Counted from the stretch's first letter, positions 42,719 to 51,752 are shown. The stretch: 64,000 bases of DNA from Ignavibacteriales bacterium (GCA_021740915.1 JAIOYW010000006.1:168618-232617), one strand, 5' to 3'. A program made the numbers and translations. Notes: generated from the sequence alone by a model not told the origin.

Positions 42719-44161
42719 ATGAATGATGTCACTACAGGACAAGTACCAAGATTAGAATCGTTGCACAGTCCCCAGTTGGACTTAGACAACCTCAAATTAA
42801 AATCATACGGTGTTGGAGTTGACTGCCATTCGAAATTTTACCAGGTAAACCTGAGAATAAAAGGCGAGGATGAAGCTTTTTATACATATGATTACCGGGT
42901 AAATGCAAATATTCCAGAGATGCTGGGGATAAAACAAGAATTACTTGGACTCATTGAACGATATGATGAAACTGTAAACGAGAACAATTTTCATTATACC
43001 TGTGAATCCTCCGGACCATACCACAAACCTTTGATAAATGCTTGGAAAGGAATCCCCTCAGTAGTAAATCCATTGCTTGCAGGACATACAAGAAGAAAGA
43101 CTGATGTTTTAGATTCCAAACTTCTTTCATTTCATGATATTACCGGAATTTGGGAAAGCACATACGTCATGCCGGGTGAGTACGAAGTATTACGGCAATT
43201 AATAAGAATAAGCAGAAACTATCAGAGTCTGGCTTTAAAAGCAAAGCAAAAGATAGTCACTGTCACAACAATGTTTGGCAATACAATTTCCCAGCTTGAC
43301 AGCGTCAACAAGTCCTTAATAAGAGGAGTTCTTGAGGACTTTAGTAATTATAATATTGTTGACCACCCCTATATGATCAATACGGAAATCCCGAAACCGC
43401 TGGGAGAACTTATCCTGCAATTCTATAAAGATTACGATTATTTTACTATGCAGGAGAAATATCATTGGAATATGATGAAGGACTACGTCGCAAAGACATC
43501 TTTTCTTATTCCAAAAACTGGTGAGATGATTAGCGGAACAGAACTTTACACTTTATTAAAAACAGTTCCTGGATTTGGGGAAACAAGCATTTATATTATG
43601 CTTACTGAGGTTGCTGATATAAGCAGGTTTAGCAGTGCAAAGAAATTTGTAGCGTACTGCGGATTCGACCCAAGTCTGAAAGTATCGGCAGATAAAGTCG
43701 TGAAACATGTCAGAAGAAGGGGCAATTCACTCATTTCACACGTATTGAGAAAAGCGGTAGGCAGTCTGATCATTCGAAAATCTGAACCATTCGGGAAATG
43801 GGCTTATGTTCTCATGAAAAAGAATAAAAAAGGTGGCTTTCGCAAAGCTTGCTCCGCACTTGCACGTAGATCCTTAATTGGTGCATATTATGTTTGGTAC
43901 AATGGTGTTGAGTTCAGTTACAAAAATTACAGACTTAATATGTATGAGAACATCAAGATTGAAAGCATTGATTATGCTCCGTTAAATAATAGATTAAAAG
44001 GAATTCTTAAAAACAATAATTTCACTGATTCTGAACATATACTTCGTAAAATTGATGAAGTTTTTGCTCTGCCCGGTATTGGTGAAAAAGCACAGGAGGA
44101 GATTGGGAAATGGCTAAATTCATTAAGGGAAAATGCATCGGAAGAACAAGATCACGGGTAA
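42719..44161 (+). CDS. IS110-family transposase
   Basis: 480 aa from the ATG at 42719, which has an AAGAGGGA Shine-Dalgarno sequence 8 bases upstream; an ATG 36 bases earlier lacks one. The N-terminal DEDD nuclease region has 'GVGVDCHSKFYQVNLRIKG' and 'VVNPLLAGHTRRKTDVLDSK'. The C-terminal Tnp_20 domain has 'LLKTVPGFGETSIYIMLTEV', ISRFSSAKKFVAYCGFDPS and 'RRRGNSLISHVLRKAVGSLI' with the catalytic Ser region. A further about 90 residues after the usual end (YKNYRLNMYENIK and on) are unusual. It overlaps the next small ORF by 52 bases. Confidence 0.88.
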   Translation: MNDVTTGQVPRLESLHSPQLDLDNLKLKSYGVGVDCHSKFYQVNLRIKGEDEAFYTYDYRVNANIPEMLGIKQELLGLIERYDETVNENNFHYTCESSGPYHKPLINAWKGIPSVVNPLLAGHTRRKTDVLDSKLLSFHDITGIWESTYVMPGEYEVLRQLIRISRNYQSLALKAKQKIVTVTTMFGNTISQLDSVNKSLIRGVLEDFSNYNIVDHPYMINTEIPKPLGELILQFYKDYDYFTMQEKYHWNMMKDYVAKTSFLIPKTGEMISGTELYTLLKTVPGFGETSIYIMLTEVADISRFSSAKKFVAYCGFDPSLKVSADKVVKHVRRRGNSLISHVLRKAVGSLIIRKSEPFGKWAYVLMKKNKKGGFRKACSALARRSLIGAYYVWYNGVEFSYKNYRLNMYENIKIESIDYAPLNNRLKGILKNNNFTDSEHILRKIDEVFALPGIGEKAQEEIGKWLNSLRENASEEQDHG

Positions 44162-44373
44162 AAGAGGACATAGAAATTGTTAGGGTAGCTATTCTTGATG
44201 ATTCTGAAGTTGAACACATTGATATGATTAATCCCGCAGAGGATGAAATACCAAAAGTAAATTCAATTGTAGAAATGCCATTTTTTATTAAAACCTATAA
44301 GACTAAAGATGGGGCTATCAGGTATAGCCTTAGTTTTGCTACAAAATCAGAATCAAAATTTCAGCCATTTTGA
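44110..44373 (+). CDS. Small basic protein coupled to the IS110 transposase
   Basis: 87 aa. The start overlaps the end of the transposase gene in another frame and has a strong AGGAGGAG Shine-Dalgarno sequence 9 bases upstream, which argues that it is real. It opens with basic 'MAKFIKGKCIGRTRSRVKED' and has 'VNSIVEMPFFIKTYKTKDGA', then IRYSLSF, which looks like the strands of a small OB-fold single-strand-binding protein (weak resemblance). It may help the transposase handle DNA or RNA (inference). Confidence 0.55.
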   Translation: MAKFIKGKCIGRTRSRVKEDIEIVRVAILDDSEVEHIDMINPAEDEIPKVNSIVEMPFFIKTYKTKDGAIRYSLSFATKSESKFQPF

Positions 44374-44392
44374 ATGTGCCTCTTTGAGTCAT

Positions 44393-44866
44393 TTAGGACA
44401 TAGTTACGATGCCTGTTAAGAAGAAAAATAAAGATAAATAGTTCAGTTGCGGTGGCGATGTAAATCTCATTTCATAAGTTGTCCAATCTTTTGTATAACC
44501 CGAAACATAGCCACGTTGAGCAAAAAATTCGGTGCCGTCAGTAAATTTTAAATACGGAAAAGCAAGATAATCAACATTTTCTGTTTTTACTGAATAATAC
44601 ATATAGTATGTAGTATTTGGAGAGACTGCCACAGTTTGCAAAATCCCTGCCGTTACGACTGAGTCGGGATTTTGTACGTTTAGTCTTAAACTTGCCACTC
44701 CCTCATAAACATCTGTGAAATCGAAATTAACAGTTGCATACGAATTGTTTTCAATAAAATACCACGAATTTGTACCATTCTCAAAACTTCCATTTTGAAT
44801 CATATTTTGACTAAATCCTATCTGTGTAAAAAGGATACTTATTAAAATTAAATATTTTGTTTTCAT
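44393..44866 (-). pseudogene. Secreted carbohydrate-binding-module protein, cut at the IS110 border
   Basis: 157 codons from the ATG at 44866. It has a signal peptide (MKTKYLILISILFTQIGFSQ) and a CBM4/9-like beta-sandwich: 'NMIQNGSFENGTNSWYFIEN', then VYEGVASLRLNVQNP and 'TKDWTTYEMRFTSPPQLNYL'. The frame reads normally to about LFFFLTG (44412) and then enters foreign codons IVTMS-stop. The module's last strands and anything after are missing. Confidence 0.7.
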
Positions 44867-44897
44867 TTTATATTGCTGTCATTTTTTTTACCATTGC

Positions 44898-44958
44898 ACA
44901 CAACGTTCCGCGTGTATGTGCTGTTGCGAAGCAATGGCACATACACGCTGTTATCGGT
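44898..44958. repeat. attC-like structured repeat 2
   Basis: Perfect 12-bp arms GCGTGTATGTGC (44910-44921) and GCACATACACGC (44937-44948), with an inner TTGC-GAA-GCAA hairpin, form a long cruciform flanked by CAACGTT and GTTATCG. On the minus strand it follows the AAA ATPase stop by about 15 bases. AACGTT boxes resemble those of the other repeat at 42126-42237. Confidence 0.55.
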
Positions 44959-44972
44959 TGGATTTTGGAGTA

Positions 44973-46472
44973 TCACTTTACCTCTTCTTTACTTGCCTTT
45001 TTCACATCAATCTTTTTCAAAGTTTCACTTAAACTATCAATCTTATCTTTCAATGAAACTGACATTGGTTTTGTGTCCTTTATTTCAGTAAAAATATCAT
45101 CCGTAGTAATCTGTTTTTTTGCTGATAAAAACCCTTTTTCAATTGTTTCTTTAATCACAGCTTCAATATCAGCACCGCTATATCCTTTTGTTTCTTTCAG
45201 AAGTTTGATTGTGTCAATATCCTTATGCCATTTCTTTCTCTTTTTCAAATGTAATTCAATGATTTTTCTTCGTTCTTCATCATTAGGAAAATCGACAAAA
45301 AATATTTCGTCAAATCTTCCTTTTCTTAAAAATTCAGCCGGTAATTTTGAGATATCATTTGAAGTTGCTACAACAAAAACTGAATTTTCCTTTTCCTGGA
45401 TCCAAGTTAAAAAATATCCGAATAATCTTGTTGTAACTTCGTGGCTTCCACCCGAATCACCAACTCCCGAAAAAGCTTTTTCAATTTCATCAATCCACAA
45501 AACACAAGGGCTAATTGCTTCGGCAATTTTTATTGCTCTTCGCATATTTTCTTCACTTTCACCAACATATTTTCCCATTAGCTTACCGACATCCAACCTT
45601 AATAAGGGAACATCAAAGAGATTTGCAGTAGCTTTTGCTGTAAGACTTTTCCCACAACCAGGCATTCCGACAATCATTATACCTTTTGGAATATCAACAC
45701 CATATTTTGTTGCTTCATCAAGTCTTTTAAAAACTTCACCTTTGTTGGAAAGCCACTTTTTAAGAATCTCTAAACCACCAATGTCATTTATCGTCTCTTT
45801 GTAATTGAGGATTTCCAACATACCGGTTTTTTTGATTATCTGTTCTTTTTCTTCAAGAACTAATTTCAAATCTTTTCTTTCTATTGCTCCACTGCTTTGG
45901 TAGGCAAGATTCAATATTTGAGTTATCTCAAACTCGCTAAATCCTTTCAAATAAAGAGATAGTTCATCAACTACCGAAGTTTCAATTTCTAATTCATTAT
46001 CATTGGCAAAATTCTGAATAAATTTGGTAATTTCCTGCTTTTCCGGCATCGGTGTATCAAAAACAGTGATCAGTTTTTCCAATTCGACCGGAATCACCAA
46101 TTTTGTTGAGACAATGAAAATTGTCACAAAATAATCTTCATCATAGATATTTTTTAAAGCAATAGTTTTGAGAAGAGAAATGACTTTTGGGTTGTTCAAA
46201 TGATGATGAATATCTTTTAGAACTAAAAGTGCGGATTGCTTATTGGAAGCAGTGAACAAAGATAAAAATTGTTCAATAGAATAGGATGTTTCAGGAAGTT
46301 TGGTTTTGAAATTGACATAACCAAGTCCGTCATTGAATTCATAAATTTTTGAGTTTTGATTTATTTGGCTAATAAGTTTGTCAAAAGCATTGAAGTCAAA
46401 AGTTGGAATGTAAATTATAGGCCTCAAGGCTTCAATGTAAGAAGCTAACTTATTGATCGCAGGGATTTTCAT
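44973..46472 (-). CDS. Ycf46-like AAA+ ATPase
   Basis: 499 aa with a degenerate N-terminal AAA-like domain ('ALRPIIYIPTFDFNAFDKLI', no Walker motifs; 'IIYIPT' is typical of Ycf46 proteins) and a full C-terminal AAA module. Walker A is GMPGCGKS (269-276), the pore-loop region 'KLMGKYVGESEENMRRAIKI', Walker B CVLWIDE (323-329), sensor 1 TSN (370-372) and the Arg-finger region 'LRKGRFDEIFFVDFPN'. It should act as an ATP-driven remodeller. Last gene of the glycine-zipper operon, 2 bases after the previous stop. Confidence 0.85.
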   Translation of the reverse strand: MKIPAINKLASYIEALRPIIYIPTFDFNAFDKLISQINQNSKIYEFNDGLGYVNFKTKLPETSYSIEQFLSLFTASNKQSALLVLKDIHHHLNNPKVISLLKTIALKNIYDEDYFVTIFIVSTKLVIPVELEKLITVFDTPMPEKQEITKFIQNFANDNELEIETSVVDELSLYLKGFSEFEITQILNLAYQSSGAIERKDLKLVLEEKEQIIKKTGMLEILNYKETINDIGGLEILKKWLSNKGEVFKRLDEATKYGVDIPKGIMIVGMPGCGKSLTAKATANLFDVPLLRLDVGKLMGKYVGESEENMRRAIKIAEAISPCVLWIDEIEKAFSGVGDSGGSHEVTTRLFGYFLTWIQEKENSVFVVATSNDISKLPAEFLRKGRFDEIFFVDFPNDEERRKIIELHLKKRKKWHKDIDTIKLLKETKGYSGADIEAVIKETIEKGFLSAKKQITTDDIFTEIKDTKPMSVSLKDKIDSLSETLKKIDVKKASKEEVK

Positions 46473-46474
46473 CT

Positions 46475-47554
46475 CTAAACCTCCATATAAATTAGGAGGT
46501 CAGAATTACTATTGCTCTTATAGTCAATGCCATCTAATATAATAAAATTTTCATTTATCTTTTCAGCATTCAATTCTTCCCCACTTTTTCCCGCATTCCT
46601 AATAAAATTGTTTGGTTCAATTTTTAATATGAGAAATTTACGACCTTTAGGTTCTAAATCTTTCCAATATTTGTCTGTATCACCAGAAAAAGTTTTATAG
46701 ATTTCCGGAATCTTATTTACTGAAATTTCTGCATATTCTACAAAATCCCCTGATGCATATGAATAAAACTCGAAGCCACTTTCAAAAATTTTATTAATTG
46801 CCTCCACAGAAGAATATTCTTTGCCTTGATTCTTCAACTTTACTTGTTTTGAGGGATTATCGATTTTTTTTATAATTACTGTTTTATTAGTAATTTTTTT
46901 CCAGTTGTGGTTAGTGTCTTCTTGATGTTTTTGAATTTTTACTTCCTTAATTGATTGAGGTATTAGGTTAAATAACTGTTTTTTATATATATCAGTAAAC
47001 AATCTTGATTCTCTATATTTATTTTGCATCATCATAGCAAAAAGAATTAGTGGAGCAGAATTTTTCATTTCATCAAAAAAATAACTAAAATCTATTTTGA
47101 ATATCTCATAATATTTATCAAAAATCTCTTTCGCGGCACTTTTCATAAAAGGCATATCTTCTTTATTTTCGAGAATTTTAGTTTTTAAAACATTATAGCC
47201 TTTATGATAATCAGCTATAATATCTTTGATTTTATGATCTTTTTTGTTCCATTCTTCAAGTTCTATCTTTCTTTCTTGCCAAAACTCAAGGGAATAAACA
47301 GCTTCTTTAATTTCTTTTTCAGATTTTTCAAGTTCAAAGATTTTGATCAGCTCAACTATTGCTGATTTTTTTTCAGATATAGCGTCTACCTTTTTCAAAT
47401 ATTCATCAAATCCACGAACTTTCAACCATTTTTGCAAAAGTCTTTTTTGATAAAATTCCAGAATATCATCAATGCAGAAATTTTCCTGAAGTTCTTCAAT
47501 TGTCCTTACTGGTTTACCGTCCAACATTAAGTTGAATTTAATCGTTTTTGCCAT
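46475..47554 (-). CDS. Unknown protein with 'LDGKPVRTIEEL' N-terminal domain
   Basis: 359 aa from the ATG at 47554, which has an AGGAGG Shine-Dalgarno sequence 6 bases upstream; a start at 47581 would overlap the previous gene far more. The first 50 residues ('FNLMLDGKPVRTIEELQENF', then IDDILEFYQKRLLQKWLKVR) form a small domain also seen at the N-terminus of other hypothetical proteins in conflict-type loci (recollection). The rest is helical and then beta-rich, with 'GFEFYSYASGDFVEYAEISV'. No enzyme motif is seen. It lies between the UDG-like and ATPase genes. Confidence 0.7.
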   Translation of the reverse strand: MAKTIKFNLMLDGKPVRTIEELQENFCIDDILEFYQKRLLQKWLKVRGFDEYLKKVDAISEKKSAIVELIKIFELEKSEKEIKEAVYSLEFWQERKIELEEWNKKDHKIKDIIADYHKGYNVLKTKILENKEDMPFMKSAAKEIFDKYYEIFKIDFSYFFDEMKNSAPLILFAMMMQNKYRESRLFTDIYKKQLFNLIPQSIKEVKIQKHQEDTNHNWKKITNKTVIIKKIDNPSKQVKLKNQGKEYSSVEAINKIFESGFEFYSYASGDFVEYAEISVNKIPEIYKTFSGDTDKYWKDLEPKGRKFLILKIEPNNFIRNAGKSGEELNAEKINENFIILDGIDYKSNSNSDLLIYMEV

Positions 47555-48248
47555 TTTGCGCCTCCTGTTTATTTGTCTCAATTATTTTTTTTATATCTTC
47601 ATTTTCACTAAGTTTTTTTAAGACATCATCAGTCCATTGATTCCTTGAAGGATGTGGTATATTTAAAATTATGACTTTATTACCATACGGAGGGTATTCA
47701 ATTTTTTCAAAAAAAGCCTGAGCAACATTACCACAAGGAACAAAAATATTTTTGTTGCCTTCATTAAATAGTGGTTCCAGTCTTTTTTTCAAATCTTCGA
47801 CAAGGATATCTATGATTTCTTTCTTTTCTTCTTTACAGTCCTGAAATTTCGAATCTATTGATTTTTTGTTAGAGCCAATTCTTTTCCTAAGCCAATTGAT
47901 TAAAACAATATCAACACTACTTCCTTTTCTTAGATCTGAACATTTGTACGCTGAAATATCCATAGGTATATTTGAGACATTAAAGATTCCTATATTATTA
48001 ATTCTTTGCTCTTTTACTAATTTCCCAATTGCTTCATCTTTTCCAAAAAGCTTAGAAACAGATATACCGCTTTTACCAGCTAAAGGATGTTTTGCATTAA
48101 CTTCATCAGTATATGGTGATTCGAGAATAAAAATAATATTGCAATCTGTTTCTGAAAGATTACAAACATCGTTAACTAAATACTTAGTTTTGAAATTCTG
48201 CCGTGTTATATTATTAGCAAAATAAATTTTACTTAAAATATCACACAT
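47538..48248 (-). CDS. UDG-superfamily-like protein
   Basis: 236 aa from the ATG at 48248. 'IIFILESPYTDEVNAKHPLA' resembles motif 1 of uracil-DNA-glycosylase-fold proteins and 'VIILNIPHPSRNQWTDDVL' the HPSxxxW motif near the C-terminus; 'FVPCGNVAQAFFEKIEYPPY' lies between. It may bind or excise modified bases or nucleotides, or act as a ligand sensor. The start overlaps the upstream stop region by a few bases, so it is coupled to the glycine-zipper gene. Confidence 0.7.
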   Translation of the reverse strand: MCDILSKIYFANNITRQNFKTKYLVNDVCNLSETDCNIIFILESPYTDEVNAKHPLAGKSGISVSKLFGKDEAIGKLVKEQRINNIGIFNVSNIPMDISAYKCSDLRKGSSVDIVLINWLRKRIGSNKKSIDSKFQDCKEEKKEIIDILVEDLKKRLEPLFNEGNKNIFVPCGNVAQAFFEKIEYPPYGNKVIILNIPHPSRNQWTDDVLKKLSENEDIKKIIETNKQEAQNGKND

Positions 48249-48250
48249 TT

Positions 48251-49333
48251 TTACCACCAGCTAAAAAATGATTTCACACCTTCCCAAGCAGAACTCGCCA
48301 CCGACTTCACACCTTCCCAAGCAGCACTACACACTGATTTAACCGCATTTGCCACTTTTTTCACTCCTTCACCTATTACTTTACCTACCACATAACCTCC
48401 AACCTTACCAACAACAGTTCCAATTGCCGCACCAGCAACAGTACCTGCAGGTCCAAAAATCGAACCAATAGCAGCTCCTACTTTACCACCAACAGCACCT
48501 CCAACTCTTGTACAAGTTCTGGTAATTGCCGAGTTTAATACCGCCACATTTCTATCTATTGTATACTCGACAGCATCTAAAGGTGAAAGCTCGCCGTTAC
48601 CAAGTTTGTAAGCAACTTTAGCAGCGGTTACGCCTTTATCAACTATCATAGCAATTTCATCTGGAGTTTTATCCTTTAATTGTTTTGGCAAAAGGTCTTT
48701 TTCTTGAGCAATGACTGTTGCTGTCGAGACAGCTTTTTTAAAAGCATTATCTGTTGGTGAATCTAATTTCGCATTAAAATAGTCTTTAACTGCTTGGATT
48801 TCTTTGTGAGTATCATCTATCTTAACACTACCTTTTTCAAAGACTATTGCACCGAGCAGAGTATTATTTTTTATCTCTTCCTGAAAATTGTTGATAATTG
48901 CTGTTTTATTCAAATCTTCATATTTAGTGCTTAAAAGGGGTTCAGAAATATTAATCTCCTTCCCAAATACTTCAACACCAATTTGGGTATTAGATTCCGA
49001 CAAACCCTCTTTTATTTCAGAAATTAATTCTTTAGGGTCATCAATTTTGTAGGCTTCAATTGTTTGGTCAATTTTTCCTTTAAACCACTCTGTTCTTGAT
49101 TTTCCTTCATCTTTGGCTTTCTGCAAATCTTCAAAATTGTCTTGAATTAGATCTATTGTACTTGAAATATCATCAATAATATCTTTTGATGTGCTTTCAT
49201 CATACTCCGTATTATTTTCTAAGATTGTACTCAAGTGTTCATTTTGAGTTGCTTTATCGAGATTTATTGTGCTTGTTGTCTTTTCAATAAATTCGATCAA
49301 TCCATTTTCTTTATTGTTTTCTAAATCACTCAT
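48251..49333 (-). CDS. Glycine-zipper membrane protein, possible pore-forming effector
   Basis: 360 aa from the ATG at 49333 (AAGGAGA 7 bases upstream; an ATG at 49339 is too close). The acidic helical N-terminal half (1-250) is followed by a glycine-zipper membrane stretch (about 279-325) rich in GxxxG: 'VGGAVGGKVGAAIGSIFGPA', then GTVAGAAIGTVVGKVGGYVV. The C-terminus repeats 'AAWEGVKSV' / 'SAWEGVKSF' and ends FFSWW. Such zippers insert into membranes in pore-forming or Omp-like proteins. There is no signal peptide, so it is made in the cytoplasm. First gene of the four-gene operon, behind element R3. Confidence 0.75.
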   Translation of the reverse strand: MSDLENNKENGLIEFIEKTTSTINLDKATQNEHLSTILENNTEYDESTSKDIIDDISSTIDLIQDNFEDLQKAKDEGKSRTEWFKGKIDQTIEAYKIDDPKELISEIKEGLSESNTQIGVEVFGKEINISEPLLSTKYEDLNKTAIINNFQEEIKNNTLLGAIVFEKGSVKIDDTHKEIQAVKDYFNAKLDSPTDNAFKKAVSTATVIAQEKDLLPKQLKDKTPDEIAMIVDKGVTAAKVAYKLGNGELSPLDAVEYTIDRNVAVLNSAITRTCTRVGGAVGGKVGAAIGSIFGPAGTVAGAAIGTVVGKVGGYVVGKVIGEGVKKVANAVKSVCSAAWEGVKSVASSAWEGVKSFFSWW

Positions 49334-49403
49334 CTTCATTCTCCTTGTTTACTGTTTTAGTTCCTTACTCCAAAATCTTGCCGATAACATCCCGCTATAC
49401 CCA

Positions 49404-49718
49404 TTATATATAGCAGGAATATAAGTTATAAAAAATCATATATATTACGGAAAATACCGTATAAAACACAGGAAACCCGAAAAACGGTTTTTCACTGGGA
49501 TCTTATCCACCCGAATAAGTTTCTCCGCTATATGCTAAAATACTTATTATTCTCAATTAATTCACGGGAATTATTTACATGGAAGAAATATAAATTGAAT
49601 GGTCTTAAACATTTAAACTTAAGGGTTTTACCTTTTAATTTTTTTTCGGAAAAAATTAAGTTTTATTATAAAATATATTGAATATTCCGAAAATAGTATA
49701 GGGCAAATGAATTAATAA
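49404..49718. repeat. Dispersed noncoding element R3
   Basis: Third copy; the core is 49535-49718. It shares with R1 TATATATAGCAGGAATATAA, CTTATCCACC, the 'TATTCTCAATTAATTCACGG' block and 'GAATATTCCGAAAATAGTA'. It is closest to R4 in the core (both have TTACATGGAAGAAATA). It ends about 70 bp upstream of the glycine-zipper operon start. The following 49719-49971 has no supported gene. Confidence 0.85.
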
Positions 49719-49971
49719 TTCATGTAAATGTGACTGTTAATCTTGGTTTCCTGACGGGTCCCATCATTGAGCTTTCGAAAGGCGTGGTGGACTGGAGCGG
49801 AGCTGGATTTTTCAGCAGATTTCTAATGCAGGCGGGGTTAAGGAGAGGGGTAAAGAAAGTGGCGGTAGGCGGGAATCTGAGTGTCCGACAAAAACGAAAT
49901 TTGTGGCTGGATTCGTGTCTAATCCTTACGAAACTGGCTGTTTATTATAACACTCGTTACTGCAAGTGATT

Positions 49972-51051
49972 TTATCTTTTTGTTAATCGGTTAAATAATT
50001 TTTCATTTATATAATAGTTTGCAGTTCCAATCCTTTCTTTTTTTAAAATTCCATCCTCTGCCAGTTTGTTTAAATAATTTGCAGCGGTAATTCTTGACAC
50101 ATTCAGGTCATTTACAATGAATTCAATTTTTGTATATGGATGTTTAAATAAATTGTTTAACAAGTCCTGGCTGTAGAATTTATAATTGTCCCGAAGCTTA
50201 TGTTTGTACTCCATCATCAATTCTTTGATTTGGATAATTAATTCTATGGTTTCACGGGAAGTTTTTTCAATTCCGCGAATCATGAAGAGCAACCATTCCT
50301 CCCAGTTTTCATAGTCTCTGAGTTCCTGCAAAAGTCTGTAATAATCCGCTTTATTTTGAATTATATAGTTGCTTAAATATAAGATTGGGAGATTTTGCAG
50401 CTTTTCAATTATCAGATAAAGGCTATTGATTATCCTGCCTGTACGACCGTTTCCATCATAAAATGGGTGGATACTCTCGAATTGATAATGGATGATTGCC
50501 ATTTTAATGAGCGGGTCATAATCGCACATCGACGGGTCATTGATGAAATTTTCAAGGTTAGCCATCAACTTATTTATTTCATCCATGTTCTGGGGTGGTG
50601 TGTAAATCGTTTCCCCAGTCGAATAATTTTTTATTACGGTTCCTGGAAGTTTTCTAAATCCGGCGCTGTTTCCTTCCAGTTCTTTTTGAATTTCATTGAT
50701 TATGTTATTTGTAATAAATCCTTCTGTTTTGATTAATTCAAACCCTTTTTTTAATGCAGAAATATAATGCTGGACTTCTTTTGCTTCAAGTGGATTAAGT
50801 GAGTCAAGATTTAACTCTGATTTATACAAATCATCATGTGTAGTAATTATATTTTCAATTGCAGAACTATCTTTCGCTTCTTGCAATCCCAGTGTATTAA
50901 CCAAAATGATTTGGTTTGGAATTGTTGATGCTATTCCTTTTAATTCTGCCAAAGCTGCATGAGCAGGAGGCAGACTTTTAAGAACTGCTTTCGTTTCAAC
51001 GTCAACGGTCAGCGGCAGTTCTTTCAATTTCCAATTTTTCTTTTGGCTCAT
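49972..51051 (-). CDS. Fic family protein (AMPylator type)
   Basis: 359 aa. The Fic motif HPFYDGNGRTGR (195-206) is complete. An N-terminal inhibitory-helix motif SSAIEN (62-67) marks an autoinhibited Fic with a Fic_N domain. The C-terminus ('KFYSQDLLNNLFKHPYTKIE' and 'LNVSRITAANYLNKLAEDGI') is a winged helix. It should transfer AMP (or a similar group) to a hydroxyl of a protein target when inhibition is released. A single gene between elements R3 and R4. Confidence 0.9.
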   Translation of the reverse strand: MSQKKNWKLKELPLTVDVETKAVLKSLPPAHAALAELKGIASTIPNQIILVNTLGLQEAKDSSAIENIITTHDDLYKSELNLDSLNPLEAKEVQHYISALKKGFELIKTEGFITNNIINEIQKELEGNSAGFRKLPGTVIKNYSTGETIYTPPQNMDEINKLMANLENFINDPSMCDYDPLIKMAIIHYQFESIHPFYDGNGRTGRIINSLYLIIEKLQNLPILYLSNYIIQNKADYYRLLQELRDYENWEEWLLFMIRGIEKTSRETIELIIQIKELMMEYKHKLRDNYKFYSQDLLNNLFKHPYTKIEFIVNDLNVSRITAANYLNKLAEDGILKKERIGTANYYINEKLFNRLTKR

Positions 51052-51189
51052 TGTGTTAAGATTTTTAAATTTTCTTTACAAATATAGTGCGTTCTGTAAA
51101 GAAATATAGGTTTTCTTTACAAATAATATCTGCTTTGTTAATATTTCTCATTTTTCTTTACATTCTTTTGATCTTAATACCATTTGGTC

Positions 51190-51514
51190 AAACATCCCGC
51201 TATTTCTATTCAATGCAGCGGGAACGTAAGTTGTAAATTTTCACATATACATCAGGGGACAAACCAGCAAAAGAACAAGAAAGTTAAAAACAACAATTCC
51301 AGGGCAACTTCTTCATCTGAATTAGTTATCTCACGAAATCTTAAGATACTTATTATTCTCAATTAATTCACGGGAATTATTTACATGGAAGAAATAAAAA
51401 TTGAATGATCTTAAACATTTAAGCATAAGGGTTTTACCTTTTAATTTTTTTTGGAAAAAATTAAGTTTTACGATAAAATATATTGAATATTCCGAAAATA
51501 GTACATGGCAAATA
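51190..51514. repeat. Dispersed noncoding element R4
   Basis: Fourth copy; the core is 51341-51514. It has 'TATTCTCAATTAATTCACGG', 'TTACATGGAAGAAATAAAAA' and 'GAATATTCCGAAAATAGTA'. It begins with CCCGCTATTT...AGCGGGAACGTAAGTTG, which matches the R3 left part loosely. It lies about 140 bp upstream of the Fic gene. 51515-51752 has no supported gene. Confidence 0.85.
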
Positions 51515-51752
51515 AAAGAAAACCCGGGAGGAAAATTTTTAGCTGGTCACCGATGAGTATGAAGGGGTTCCAGCAAATATTAATAACGCATTGTATTAAA
51601 TGTATCTATCTATATTAAACTCTGTCTTTCCCTCTTTTTCCTTTACCCTGCAGGCAGACAGATCTGCGGTTAATGCAGCAATGAGGGAATATCTAATCTT
51701 GTAAAGCATTGGCTGTTTACAAAACTTTGATATGATTTATAAATCTGACATA

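Larger units (their letters stand above)
42470..44410 (+). mobile_element. IS110-family element (borders approximate)
   Basis: It contains an IS110-type transposase and a coupled small ORF. The right border is placed near 44410 because the coding frame of the convergent secreted protein breaks there. The left border is placed after the AT simple-sequence tract near 42470. No terminal inverted repeats are seen, as is usual for IS110. The two flanks are not halves of one gene, so a rearrangement or separate insertion has also occurred. Confidence 0.7.

Noticed and set aside
49730..49969. 79-codon plus-strand ORF after element R3
   Set aside because: No ribosome-binding site, no family similarity, and it starts just after the repeat; it looks like chance.
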